A DNA stretch of 43,620 nucleotides, taken from NCBI GenBank assembly GCA_023391635.1, contig JAEWAQ010000085.1:1-43620 (forward strand), in the 5' to 3' direction. The stretch comes from Bacillota bacterium (lineage in GTDB: Bacteria; Bacillota; Bacilli; Paenibacillales; Paenibacillaceae). The notes under the pieces are model-generated. The model had not been told where the DNA came from, did no database searches, and was given only the letters and a program-made list of their open reading frames with translations. Position 1 is the stretch's first letter, and every line of letters begins with the position of its first letter. A program made the position numbers and the translations under genes. Of the stretch, positions 33,365 through 40,742 are shown one piece after another.

Positions 33365-34276
33365 ATGCATCCCGAAATGCGCCACGAGCAGGTAGTATAT
33401 CAGAACCCGCGCCTGGCCGTGCGGATCTGGAAGATTCAGTCCGAGGCTCACGCGAACTGCGATCCGATCGAGAAGCTGCGGCGGTCGCCCCCTTGGCACT
33501 ACCATGAGGAAGTGGAACTGCTGCTTATACTCGAAGGGGAACTGAACGTGTTCTACGGTGAGGAGCAGCTTGCGCTGCGTCAAGGAGACGTCGCCTTGTT
33601 CGGTTCCTCCGAGCCGCACTGGACGATGCACACGAGTGGCCAACTGGACTATATCGTGTTTCAGATCAATCTGCATCACTACTGGGACCCCAGCACGATG
33701 AACAGCATGAAGCATTTCTCCGAAGTGATCCGTCCGCTCAGCGCCTTGAATTACCTGTTCCGGGAGCATCCGGAAGCGAGACGCCAGATTGCCGAGTTGA
33801 TCCGGGACATCTTCGACGAAATGAACGCCAGCCAGATCGGTTATGAATTGGCGGTCACGGCCCGAATCAAGAGCATTCTGCTGCTGCTGCTCCGATTCGA
33901 TACCCGGCGGATGCTGAACTACACGGACAACCAACTGTCTCTGCGGCTTCAGCCCGCCATCGATTACGTCGAAGCGCATCTGCACGAGAAGCTGACTGTC
34001 GAAGCGCTCAGCAAGCGTCTTAACATAAGCTATACCTATTTTATCAAATTATTCAAGCAGGCTGTCGGCATGTCGTTCACCGATTTCGTCAATTACAAGC
34101 GCATCAAGCGGGCAGAGCAGCAGCTATTGACGAGCGACCTGAGCATCGCCGAAATCGCCGAAGCGGCCGGCATGTCGAATCTCGGCCACTTCTACGATCT
34201 GTTCCGCCGCTACAACGGCTGCTCGCCCAAGCAATTCAAGGATCGCCTGCGCGAGCCTTACCATTCCTACAGCTGA
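33365..34276 (+). CDS. AraC-family regulator with N-terminal cupin
   Basis: The protein has 303 aa. The N-terminal sugar-sensing cupin shows PPWHYHEEVELLLILEGEL (His45, His47, Glu49) and LRQGDVALFGSSEPH. The C-terminal AraC DNA-binding domain (about 198-297) has LTVEALSKRLNISYTYFIKL and LSIAEIAEAAGMSNLGHFYD. It most likely activates the divergent ThuA-Gfo/Idh operon on binding a sugar. Its last 10 bp overlap the 3' end of the convergent transporter gene. Confidence 0.9.
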   Translation: MHPEMRHEQVVYQNPRLAVRIWKIQSEAHANCDPIEKLRRSPPWHYHEEVELLLILEGELNVFYGEEQLALRQGDVALFGSSEPHWTMHTSGQLDYIVFQINLHHYWDPSTMNSMKHFSEVIRPLSALNYLFREHPEARRQIAELIRDIFDEMNASQIGYELAVTARIKSILLLLLRFDTRRMLNYTDNQLSLRLQPAIDYVEAHLHEKLTVEALSKRLNISYTYFIKLFKQAVGMSFTDFVNYKRIKRAEQQLLTSDLSIAEIAEAAGMSNLGHFYDLFRRYNGCSPKQFKDRLREPYHSYS

Positions 34277-35277
34277 CCCGACATCCACTGCACCGCGAGA
34301 CTGACGGCGGAGACGGCGAACCAGACGATGCATCCGAAGACGACCGGCCGGAAGCCTGTCTTCAGCATCGCGCGCAGGTTGGCGCTCAGGCCGATGGCGG
34401 TCAGCGCCATAACGATCATGAAATGGGCGGCGAGGCCGGCTAACCGTACGAAGTCGTCGCCGAACAAGCCGAGCGTCTGGAACAAAGATGCGGCCAGAAA
34501 CCATAAGATGAACCAAGGGAACACCTGCGAGAAGCGGAAAGGAGTGTCCGTTCGATCGGCAGCCTGCCCGCGCTTCTTGCGAAGGCCGACCAGGAACGCG
34601 ATGGCGAAGGCGATCGGGATGATCATCGTCGTGCGCGCGAGCTTCACGATCATGGCGTAGTCACCCGCTCCATGACTGTAGATATATCCGGCAGCGACGA
34701 CGGAGGAAGTATCGTTGATGGCGGTGCCTGCCCATGTGCCGAAGGCTTGGTCGGACATGCCGAAGAGATGCCCGAGCGCCGGAAACAGCAGCACGGCGGC
34801 AACGTTGAAGAGGAAGATGGTAGAGATCGAATAGGCAATCTCGGTTTCATCGGCTTCTATGATCGGCGACACGGCAGCGATCGCCGACCCGCCGCAGATG
34901 CCGGTGCCGACGCCGATCAGTGCGGATAGTTTGCCGGGAATGCGAAGCAAGCGTCCGGCGGCGACCGCCGCAAGGAGCGCCGCGAGCAAGCTGGCGATCA
35001 TGACGGCGAAGGAATCGACGCCCGTCTGCCAGACGCTGCGCAGGCTAAGCCCGCAGCCGAGGGCGATGATGGCCCATTGCAAAATTTGTTTGGAGCTAAA
35101 GCGAATGCCGGCGTGCGCGGCGCGGGGCTTGCCGACCGTATTGCTGACGAGCAAGCCGAGCACGATGCCGAATACGGGTCCGCCGATCAGCGGAAATAGC
35201 GAGCCTAGCCAGGCGGATATCAGGGCAATCGCGATGACCAACAGCAGCCCGGGTGTATATGTCCTGATCCAATGCAT
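34267..35277 (-). CDS. yeiH: YeiH-family (UPF0324) membrane transporter
   Basis: The protein has 336 aa and about ten hydrophobic helices. Family motifs are LALISAWLGSLFP, QWAIIALGCGLSLRSVW, GTGICGGSAIAAVSPIIEA and GTAINDTSSVVAAG. The family is commonly named putative sulfate exporter, on limited evidence. If that is right it could remove sulfate released by the cytoplasmic sulfatases, but it is 24 kb away and has its own promoter. The ribosome site GGGGAGATGAG precedes ATG 35277. Confidence 0.85.
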   Translation of the reverse strand: MHWIRTYTPGLLLVIAIALISAWLGSLFPLIGGPVFGIVLGLLVSNTVGKPRAAHAGIRFSSKQILQWAIIALGCGLSLRSVWQTGVDSFAVMIASLLAALLAAVAAGRLLRIPGKLSALIGVGTGICGGSAIAAVSPIIEADETEIAYSISTIFLFNVAAVLLFPALGHLFGMSDQAFGTWAGTAINDTSSVVAAGYIYSHGAGDYAMIVKLARTTMIIPIAFAIAFLVGLRKKRGQAADRTDTPFRFSQVFPWFILWFLAASLFQTLGLFGDDFVRLAGLAAHFMIVMALTAIGLSANLRAMLKTGFRPVVFGCIVWFAVSAVSLAVQWMSGQL

Positions 35278-35301
35278 GTCGAAATCTCATCTCCCCACTC
35301 T

Positions 35302-35330
35302 ATACTAGAGAGGTTTGGCGGAGATGACAA
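35302..35330 (-). promoter_or_regulatory. Promoter of the yeiH gene
   Basis: On the minus strand TTGTCA (35330-35325) and TAGTAT (35307-35302) are exactly 17 bp apart, about 25 bp before the start codon. CTCTATACTAGAG (35298-35310) around the -10 box is nearly palindromic and could bind a regulator. Confidence 0.55.
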
Positions 35331-35427
35331 GTTCGGATATTTGATAGGGAACATCAGAACTACTGATAAATGGGACGAGCGGCAAGCGGCAGGGAGATAG
35401 GGATGCGGGATACGGACGTTCGGAGCG

Positions 35428-35739
35428 CTAATCGGCGTTCTTGTTGCGGCCGCGATTGCGGTTGTGGCTGCCCAGTACATAATAGCAGGCTGCCGCGGCG
35501 ATCAGGCCGGCGAAGAGGTAGACCGAATTGCCGGCATAGGCCGTCAGAAGTCCGCTGACTGCGGTGATCGCAAGCGGAACAATTCGCTGCCAGAGCGTAA
35601 CGGAACGGCCGTTCTGCCAGACCGCCAAGGAATCGGCCAGCAGGCCGTTGTCCGTGAGCTCGGCTTGGCAATATTCGCAGATGCGGCTGTTCGTCGCCGA
35701 TTGCGGTTGATGACATTGGGGGCATACTCTCGTCATCAT
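35428..35739 (-). CDS. Small zinc-ribbon membrane protein, 103 aa
   Basis: The N-terminus has a zinc ribbon with two Cys pairs (VCPQCHQ and RICEYCQ). It is followed by two hydrophobic segments (IVPLAITAVSGLLTAYAG and SVYLFAGLIAAAACYYVL) and a basic C-terminal tail (HNRNRGRNKNAD). This is a common layout of small Firmicutes membrane proteins of unknown function. ATG 35739 is chosen because GAGGAG lies 11 nt upstream; GTG 35748 is too close to it. It has its own near-consensus promoter and no operon partner. Confidence 0.75.
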   Translation of the reverse strand: MMTRVCPQCHQPQSATNSRICEYCQAELTDNGLLADSLAVWQNGRSVTLWQRIVPLAITAVSGLLTAYAGNSVYLFAGLIAAAACYYVLGSHNRNRGRNKNAD

Positions 35740-35776
35740 GCGGCTCACTGCTCCTCTAACGCCTTAATTCTCACTA

Positions 35777-35805
35777 ATTATATCGGAATAATTGAATTGC
35801 GTCAA
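35777..35805 (-). promoter_or_regulatory. Near-consensus promoter of the zinc-ribbon gene
   Basis: On the minus strand TTGACG (35805-35800) and a perfect TATAAT (35782-35777) are 17 bp apart, about 40 bp before the start. This is the best sigma-A match in the window. Confidence 0.75.
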
Positions 35806-35959
35806 CGAGCGATGTTCGCGCATACGCGGTCCGGCAATTCATCACAAATCCGCGGGAATAGATCATCGTCACGGACATGAATCTATATTAGAAAGTGGGT
35901 GGGATGTCGGCGGCTGGAAATGCGGGCATGGCCAAATCGCGAAGGCGGGGTGGGGCCTG

Positions 35960-36207
35960 GTGGTCAAAATATCGGTCGTCGACGACGAGCCCAGAGTCAG
36001 CGTCGGAATCATCCAGCTTAGCGAACAGGACGCGGACGGTCAAAAGATGCAGGCCCGTTCGCAGACCTACCTGATCGGGCAGAAGATCCATATGAATCTG
36101 AAACAATATTTGAACGTGGATATGACGGTCGGCATGAGCTCCTTGTACGAGGACGTGTTTATCAAAATTCACGCAGGATTCTCCGACTTCTGTAAGTTTG
36201 GGATGAA
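35960..36207 (+). pseudogene. Remnant of a YesN-type response regulator
   Basis: From GTG 35960 the frame reads VVKISVVDDEPRVSVGI, which is a receiver-domain start with the acidic pocket residues. After about 20 residues it jumps to QKIHMNLKQYLNVDMTVGMS and SLYEDVFIKIHAGFSDFC, which resembles the middle linker of YesN-type regulators. The phospho-acceptor part and the whole AraC domain are missing. It then runs into unrelated sequence and the transposase fragment. The assignment rests on two short stretches; a small unrelated protein cannot be excluded. Confidence 0.5.
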
Positions 36208-36291
36208 TGCGTCCCAGGCAATGCCTGAATTGCCTTTGTTCGCTTGTTCTTTTCTTCTAAAATATTCTATTATTTGGATGGAAGCGGCAAA

Positions 36292-36402
36292 CTTATCTTC
36301 CTAACTTTAACGGCTAAATTGAAGATCACGCCGACAGAGGATCAGGCAAAAGCACTGCTACATACCGTCTTGGCCTATCGAGCCGGTTGCAATGAGGTCT
36401 CA
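36292..36402 (+). pseudogene. Fragment of a tnpB gene (N-terminal ~37 codons)
   Basis: The frame reads LTLTAKLKITPTEDQAKALL and HTVLAYRAGCNEVSG, the typical N-terminus of IS605-group TnpB. It ends abruptly near 36402, where binding-protein-like sequence begins. The rest of the gene is absent. It may come from the same element family as the intact copy at the left edge, whose own N-terminus is outside the window. Confidence 0.6.
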
Positions 36403-36409
36403 GGTTATC

Positions 36410-36731
36410 ATGGACAAATACAGCGTTCCGATCGATACGACCAACAAGATGGGGGACCTCGAACCGTGGTTCGAACAACTGCACTAATCCGAGTCTGGCA
36501 TGATCCAACTCTACGCTTCGAACCGCGGCGTGCCGGTTATGATGTACGAGACGAATTCGACGTTCCGTTCGATCAGGCCAACGCCGGCCGAGGTACCTAT
36601 GTTCTTCCTGGACACCGGCTCCGTGGACTGAAAGTGAAGACGTGAAGACGCTGGCCGATGCCGGCATCGAGAAGGTGCGCGACGAGCTGCAGAAGCAGAT
36701 AGACGCCTGGTGGGCGGCGAACAAGAAGTAA
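36410..36731 (+). pseudogene. Remnant of a sugar-binding lipoprotein gene (C-terminal pieces)
   Basis: One frame reads MDKYSVPIDTTNKMGDLEPW to EQLH, then a stop (36485-36487), then ESGMIQLYASNRGVPVMMYE and a second stop after LDTGSVD (about 36630). In another frame, VKTLADAGIEKVRDELQKQ and IDAWWAANKK end at 36731, which looks like the C-terminus of the DUF3502/LplA-type binding proteins. The pieces keep the order of such a protein, but with internal deletions, a stop and a frame change. A terminator follows at 36769, probably that of the original gene. Confidence 0.6.
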
Positions 36732-36768
36732 GACGGACATCGCACATCGCACGAACCTGACGACAATG

Positions 36769-36795
36769 GTCTCCTCGCGGAGGCTTCTTGTTTTT
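36769..36795 (+). terminator. Terminator after the binding-protein remnant
   Basis: GTCTCC (36769-36774) pairs with GGAGGC (36779-36784) around TCGC with one G-T pair, followed by TTCTTGTTTTT. Confidence 0.65.
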
Positions 36796-36801
36796 ATCCG
36801 G

Positions 36802-36900
36802 TTCGATATCTGAGGAGTTCGACAAATGTTCGATTCACACATAACTGGACAAATGCGAGCGTTCGATGTAACATGGATGTTGTATATAAACATTAATGTT
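36802..36900 (+). promoter_or_regulatory. Promoter and operator region of the aldolase-kinase operon
   Basis: TTCGAT (36862-36867) and TATAAA (36885-36890) are 17 bp apart and form the best promoter candidate. TTCGAT/TTCGAC hexamers recur at 36802, 36818, 36829 and 36862, and GACAAATG occurs at 36821 and 36848. TTCGA-type half-sites are usual for DeoR-family repressors, and the operon's last gene encodes one. The perfect palindrome AACATTAATGTT (36889-36900) overlaps the probable transcription start and is a second operator candidate. Confidence 0.5.
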
Positions 36901-36928
36901 ATAAACGAACAAAAGAGGAGTGGAGCTT

Positions 36929-37765
36929 GTGTCAGTTACCCCGAGATTGAATCGAATGTTCGCGTCGGACGGAAAGTGCTTCGATGTTGCAATCGATCAC
37001 GGATTTTTCAATGAATTCAGCTTCTTGTCCGGAATCGAGAATATGAAGCAGGCGATCGCCACGGTGATTGAGGCAAATCCGGACTGCGTGCAGCTGAGCA
37101 TCGGTCAAGCGCGCACGTATCAGCAGATGCCGGGCAAGCTGAAGCCGGGGCTCGTGCTGCGGACGGATGCGGCCAATATATACGGGAAAGAACTGCCGCG
37201 GCACCTGTTCAGCGAGTTGGTCGATCAGGCGATCGTGCATGCCGTGCGGCTGGATGCGGTTGCGGTGTGCGTCAACCTGCTGCTGCTGCCGGGTCAGCCG
37301 GAGCTGCACCACCAGTGCGTTCGCAACGTTTCGATGTTGAAGTCGGAGTGCGAGAAGTACGGCATGCCGCTCATGGTCGAGCCGCTCGTCATGCTGCCGA
37401 ACGAAGTGAGCGGAGGTTATATGGTAGATGGGGATATCCGTAAAATCATGGCGCTTGTCCGCCAGGGCGTGGAGCTCGGCGCAGACGTCATCAAAGCCGA
37501 TCCTTGCGACGATGTGACCGAATATCACCGGGTGATCGAAGTCGCGTCCGGCGTGCCCGTGCTCGTCAGAGGCGGCGGCCGCGCCAGCGACGAGGAAATC
37601 GTCGGGCGCACGGTGGAACTGATGAGGCAAGGCGCTTCGGGAATCGTATATGGACGCAACGTCATCCAGCATCCGAACCCGGCCGGCATGACGGCGGCGC
37701 TGATGTCGATCGTGCATGACGGCGCCGCGGCGGAACAGGCGCTGGCGTTGCTGAAGGGGGAATAG
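36929..37765 (+). CDS. Class I aldolase of the DeoC/LacD/DhnA fold
   Basis: The protein has 278 aa. It has CFDVAIDHGFFNEFSF at strand 1, PLMVEPLVMLPNE in the middle, DVIKADPCDD with the Schiff-base Lys189, PVLVRGGGRASDEE and GASGIVYGRNVIQHPNP (phosphate-binding Arg-Asn). It should cleave a ketose 1-phosphate or a related phosphorylated sugar into two trioses. GTG 36929 is chosen since AGAGGAG lies 8 nt upstream; GTG 36920 overlaps that site. It is the first gene of a six-gene operon with gaps of 3 bp or overlaps. Fructose-1,6-bisphosphate, tagatose, xylulose or sulfofructose derivatives are all possible substrates; the kinase and isomerase downstream suggest a sugar-specific pathway rather than glycolysis. 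Confidence 0.85.
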   Translation: MSVTPRLNRMFASDGKCFDVAIDHGFFNEFSFLSGIENMKQAIATVIEANPDCVQLSIGQARTYQQMPGKLKPGLVLRTDAANIYGKELPRHLFSELVDQAIVHAVRLDAVAVCVNLLLLPGQPELHHQCVRNVSMLKSECEKYGMPLMVEPLVMLPNEVSGGYMVDGDIRKIMALVRQGVELGADVIKADPCDDVTEYHRVIEVASGVPVLVRGGGRASDEEIVGRTVELMRQGASGIVYGRNVIQHPNPAGMTAALMSIVHDGAAAEQALALLKGE

Positions 37766-37768
37766 CAG

Positions 37769-38926
37769 ATGACAGGCAAGATCATTCGCTTCGGCGTCAT
37801 CGGCTGCGGGCTGATGGGCAAGGAGTTCGCCAGCGCGGCAGCAAGATGGTGCCATCTGACCGACCTGCCTGCAGCGCCTGTCATTACGGCGGTATGCGAC
37901 GCCAATCCCGCCGCCACGGGTTGGTTTCAGGAGCGCGTGCCGAGCGTGAAGCGTACGTACAGCGATTACCGCGATTTGCTCGCCGACCCGGAGGTTGACG
38001 CGGTATATTGCGCGGTGCCGCACAATATACACGAGCAGATCTATATCGATATTATCAAGGCAGGCAAACACTTGCTCGGAGAGAAGCCGTTCGGCATCGA
38101 CAAGCAGGCGAATCGGGCGATTCTGAAGGCAGTGGAGGAAAATCCGCAAGTCGTGGTTCGCTGCTCGTCGGAGTTCCCCTTCTATCCGGGGGCGTACCAA
38201 CTGGCGCAATGGGTGCGCGAAGGGAAGTTCGGACGGATCATCGAGGTGGAAGCCGGCTTCTGGCACTCGAGCGACCTGGACCCGAACAAGCCGATCAACT
38301 GGAAGAGGATCGTCGCCGCGAACGGCGAATATGGCTGTATGGGCGATCTTGGCATGCATGTGCTGCATTTGCCGCTGCGCTTCGGCTGGCGGCCGAAGAG
38401 CGTGCGCGCCTTGCTGTCGAAGATCGTGCCGGAGCGCCCGAACGCGTCCGGAGAGATGGTTCCATGCGAGACGTGGGACAACGCCATACTGGCTTGCGAC
38501 GTGGAGGATGAGCGCTACGGTTCCTTCCCGATGGTGCTGTCGACGAAGCGGATCGCGCCAGGGCATGCGAATACGTGGTTCCTGCGCATTAACGGCACGG
38601 AGTTCTCCGCCGAATTCAACACGAAGAATCCGAAGCAAGTGGCTTCGCTTCCTTATACATCCGGCGGCCCGCAAGCCTGGCACGTCATGGATGTGCCTTA
38701 TAACACGGCATACGGGACGATTACAGGCGGCATCTTCGAATTCGGGTTCTCGGATTCGATTCTGCAGATGTGGGCGGCTTTCTGCGATGAGATCGCCGGG
38801 GGCAAGACGCGTCAGCCTCTGCACTGTGCGACGCCGCAAGAGACGGCAGACAGCCATACGCTGTTTACGGCAGCGCTGGAATCGGAGAAGACGGGGCAGA
38901 CCGTCCGGCTTAACTGGGAGGACTGA
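37769..38926 (+). CDS. Gfo/Idh/MocA-family dehydrogenase 2
   Basis: The protein has 385 aa. The dinucleotide-binding motif is IRFGVIGCGLMGKEFASAA, the catalytic EKP motif is LLGEKPFGIDKQ, and the C-terminal domain has GCMGDLGMHVLHLPLRF (Asp and His of the active site). It starts 3 bp after the aldolase stop. It probably oxidises the sugar entering the pathway or reduces an aldehyde leaving the aldolase. Its 385 residues exceed the usual ~340, and it is clearly different from the dehydrogenase at 31411. Confidence 0.9.
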   Translation: MTGKIIRFGVIGCGLMGKEFASAAARWCHLTDLPAAPVITAVCDANPAATGWFQERVPSVKRTYSDYRDLLADPEVDAVYCAVPHNIHEQIYIDIIKAGKHLLGEKPFGIDKQANRAILKAVEENPQVVVRCSSEFPFYPGAYQLAQWVREGKFGRIIEVEAGFWHSSDLDPNKPINWKRIVAANGEYGCMGDLGMHVLHLPLRFGWRPKSVRALLSKIVPERPNASGEMVPCETWDNAILACDVEDERYGSFPMVLSTKRIAPGHANTWFLRINGTEFSAEFNTKNPKQVASLPYTSGGPQAWHVMDVPYNTAYGTITGGIFEFGFSDSILQMWAAFCDEIAGGKTRQPLHCATPQETADSHTLFTAALESEKTGQTVRLNWED

Positions 38927-38928
38927 CC

Positions 38929-40173
38929 ATGCAGCAACGCAGCGTGGATGTTGTGGTAGCGGGACATATTTGCCTGGATATGATCCCCGCCCTTCACGAC
39001 AGGCCGACGGGGATGGACAGCCTGTTCGTGCCCGGCAAGTTGGTCGATGTCGGCCCGGTCGTCATGTCTACCGGTGGCGCCGTATCGAACACCGGCATTG
39101 CCTTGCATCGGCTGGGCGCCCAGGTTCGCCTGATGGGCAAGGTGGGAAGGGATCCGTTCGGCCGCAACATCGTGGACATCGTGCAAGCGGCAGGCGCCGG
39201 ACTGAGCGAGGACATGATCGTGACCGACGGGGAGCACAGCTCGTACAGCATCGTGATCAGCCCGCCGGGGGTCGATCGCGTTTTCCTGCACCATACCGGC
39301 ACGAATGACACGTTCGTCAGTGACGATGTGCAGGAAGCGGCCGTTCGGCAGGCGCGTCTGTTTCATTTCGGCTATCCGCCGTTGATGCGAAGTATGTACC
39401 GGAGCGAGGGAGCGGAGCTGGAGCGCCTGTTCCGCAAGGTGAAGCGGGCCGGACTTACCACGTCGCTGGACTTGGCGAAGCCGGATCCGGCTTCGGATGC
39501 GGGGAAGGCGGATTGGCTACGCATCTTGAGCCGCACGCTGCCGCATGTCGATCTGTTCCTGCCGAGCCTGGAGGAAATTCTGTTCATGCTGGATCGGGCG
39601 AAGTTCGAACAGCTGGAAGCGGCTCACGGCAGCAGCCTGCTCGGAGCGGTGGACGGCGATTTACTGGCATGGCTGGCGGACCGGCTGCTCGGATTCGGCA
39701 CTGCCGTGGCGGCCATCAAGCTCGGCGAATACGGCCTCTATATGCGGACGACGGCTGACCGGGCAAGACTGGCGGCGATGGGGGCGTGCGCGCCGCGATC
39801 GCCGGATTGGCTGAACCGGGAATGCTTGACGACTTGCTATCGAGTGGACGTGGCCGGTACGACGGGGGCGGGCGATTGCACGATCGCGGGATTCCTGATG
39901 GGCGTGATCGGCGGTGCGGCGCCGCATGAAGCGCTGCGCGGAGCAGTAGCGGTCGGGGCGTGCAATGTGGAGCAGGCGGATGCGACCAGCGGCGTTCCGT
40001 CGTGGTCCGATGTGGAGCGGCGGCTGGCCGGCGGCTGGGAACGCTATCCGCAGGCGCTGAAGCTCGAAGGATGGACTTGGGACGAGCGGCAGGCGATCTG
40101 GCGAGGGCCGCACGATGGGTTCGGCGCTGAGCATTCAGAAATGAAGGGTGGGGATTCCGATGAAACGAAGTGA
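38929..40173 (+). CDS. PfkB/ribokinase-family sugar kinase with C-terminal extension
   Basis: The protein has 414 aa. It has VVVAGHICLDMIP at the start, MSTGGAVSNTGIALHRLG (substrate-binding), MGKVGRDPFG and the catalytic anion hole GTTGAGDCTIAGFLMG with the base Asp316. It should phosphorylate the ketose made by the isomerase. It is about 90 residues longer than usual; after SGVPSWSDVERRLAGGWERY comes a tail of about 45 residues (LKLEGWTWDERQAIWRGP) with three Trp. It starts 2 bp after the dehydrogenase stop and overlaps the next gene by 14 bp. Confidence 0.9.
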   Translation: MQQRSVDVVVAGHICLDMIPALHDRPTGMDSLFVPGKLVDVGPVVMSTGGAVSNTGIALHRLGAQVRLMGKVGRDPFGRNIVDIVQAAGAGLSEDMIVTDGEHSSYSIVISPPGVDRVFLHHTGTNDTFVSDDVQEAAVRQARLFHFGYPPLMRSMYRSEGAELERLFRKVKRAGLTTSLDLAKPDPASDAGKADWLRILSRTLPHVDLFLPSLEEILFMLDRAKFEQLEAAHGSSLLGAVDGDLLAWLADRLLGFGTAVAAIKLGEYGLYMRTTADRARLAAMGACAPRSPDWLNRECLTTCYRVDVAGTTGAGDCTIAGFLMGVIGGAAPHEALRGAVAVGACNVEQADATSGVPSWSDVERRLAGGWERYPQALKLEGWTWDERQAIWRGPHDGFGAEHSEMKGGDSDETK

Positions 40174-40705
40174 GATCAGGCAAGCGCAGACGCAGGCGGC
40201 AGAACTGTTCGATCGCGCGGGGATCGTGCTCACACCGCTAGAGCGCGAACAGATCGAGATCGCGGATTTCGGGTTGGGTGAATTCGATCGGCAAGGCTTG
40301 GCGTTAGTCACCTATGTGAATACGGATCGATATTGCGGCAAGGAGCTTGTCTTGCTGCCGGGGCAGACGTGCCCCGAGCACAAGCACCCGCCGATCGGAA
40401 GCGAGCCCGGCAAGATGGAGACGTTCCGCTGCCGTTACGGCAAGGTGATCTTGTATGTGGAAGGGGAAGCGAGCCCGGCTCGGCAAGCGGTCGTCCCTTC
40501 CGGAAGCGAATCCGGCTACACGGTGTTTCGCGAGATTGCCTTGAGTCCGGGGGAGCAATATACGATTCCGCCCGATACGCTGCATTGGTTTCAAGGCGGA
40601 CCGGAGGGTGCCGTCGTAACGGAGTTTTCCAGTACGAGCCGCGATGAGGCAGACATTTTCACGGATTTTCGCATTCAGCGTATGCCGCTCGTGGAAGAGG
40701 ATTGA
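40160..40705 (+). CDS. D-lyxose isomerase-type cupin (YdaE/EcSI family)
   Basis: The protein has 181 aa. The resemblance to Bacillus subtilis YdaE is strong throughout: YVNTDRYCGKELVLLPGQTC, PEHKHPP, METFRCRYGKVILYVEGE, YTIPPDTLHWFQGG and VVTEFSSTSRDEADIFTD. The metal ligands are His74, His76, Glu87 and His142. These enzymes isomerise D-lyxose to D-xylulose and D-mannose to D-fructose. In this operon it should make the ketose for the PfkB kinase. ATG 40160 follows AAGGGTGGGG and overlaps the kinase end. Substrate preference in this pathway is unknown. Confidence 0.9.
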   Translation: MKRSEIRQAQTQAAELFDRAGIVLTPLEREQIEIADFGLGEFDRQGLALVTYVNTDRYCGKELVLLPGQTCPEHKHPPIGSEPGKMETFRCRYGKVILYVEGEASPARQAVVPSGSESGYTVFREIALSPGEQYTIPPDTLHWFQGGPEGAVVTEFSSTSRDEADIFTDFRIQRMPLVEED

Positions 40706-40742
40706 GGATCGGGAAGATCGAGAAGATCGAGGCGATTGACCA

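Noticed and set aside
36244..36645. Intact 133-aa protein
   Set aside because: Only its middle 37 codons look like TnpB; the rest is out-of-frame binding-protein remnant.
36932..38857. 641-codon open frame on the minus strand
   Set aside because: It lies opposite the aldolase and dehydrogenase genes, which have clear motifs and ribosome sites. Its composition (His, Arg, Ile rich) is that of an antisense shadow in G+C-rich codons.
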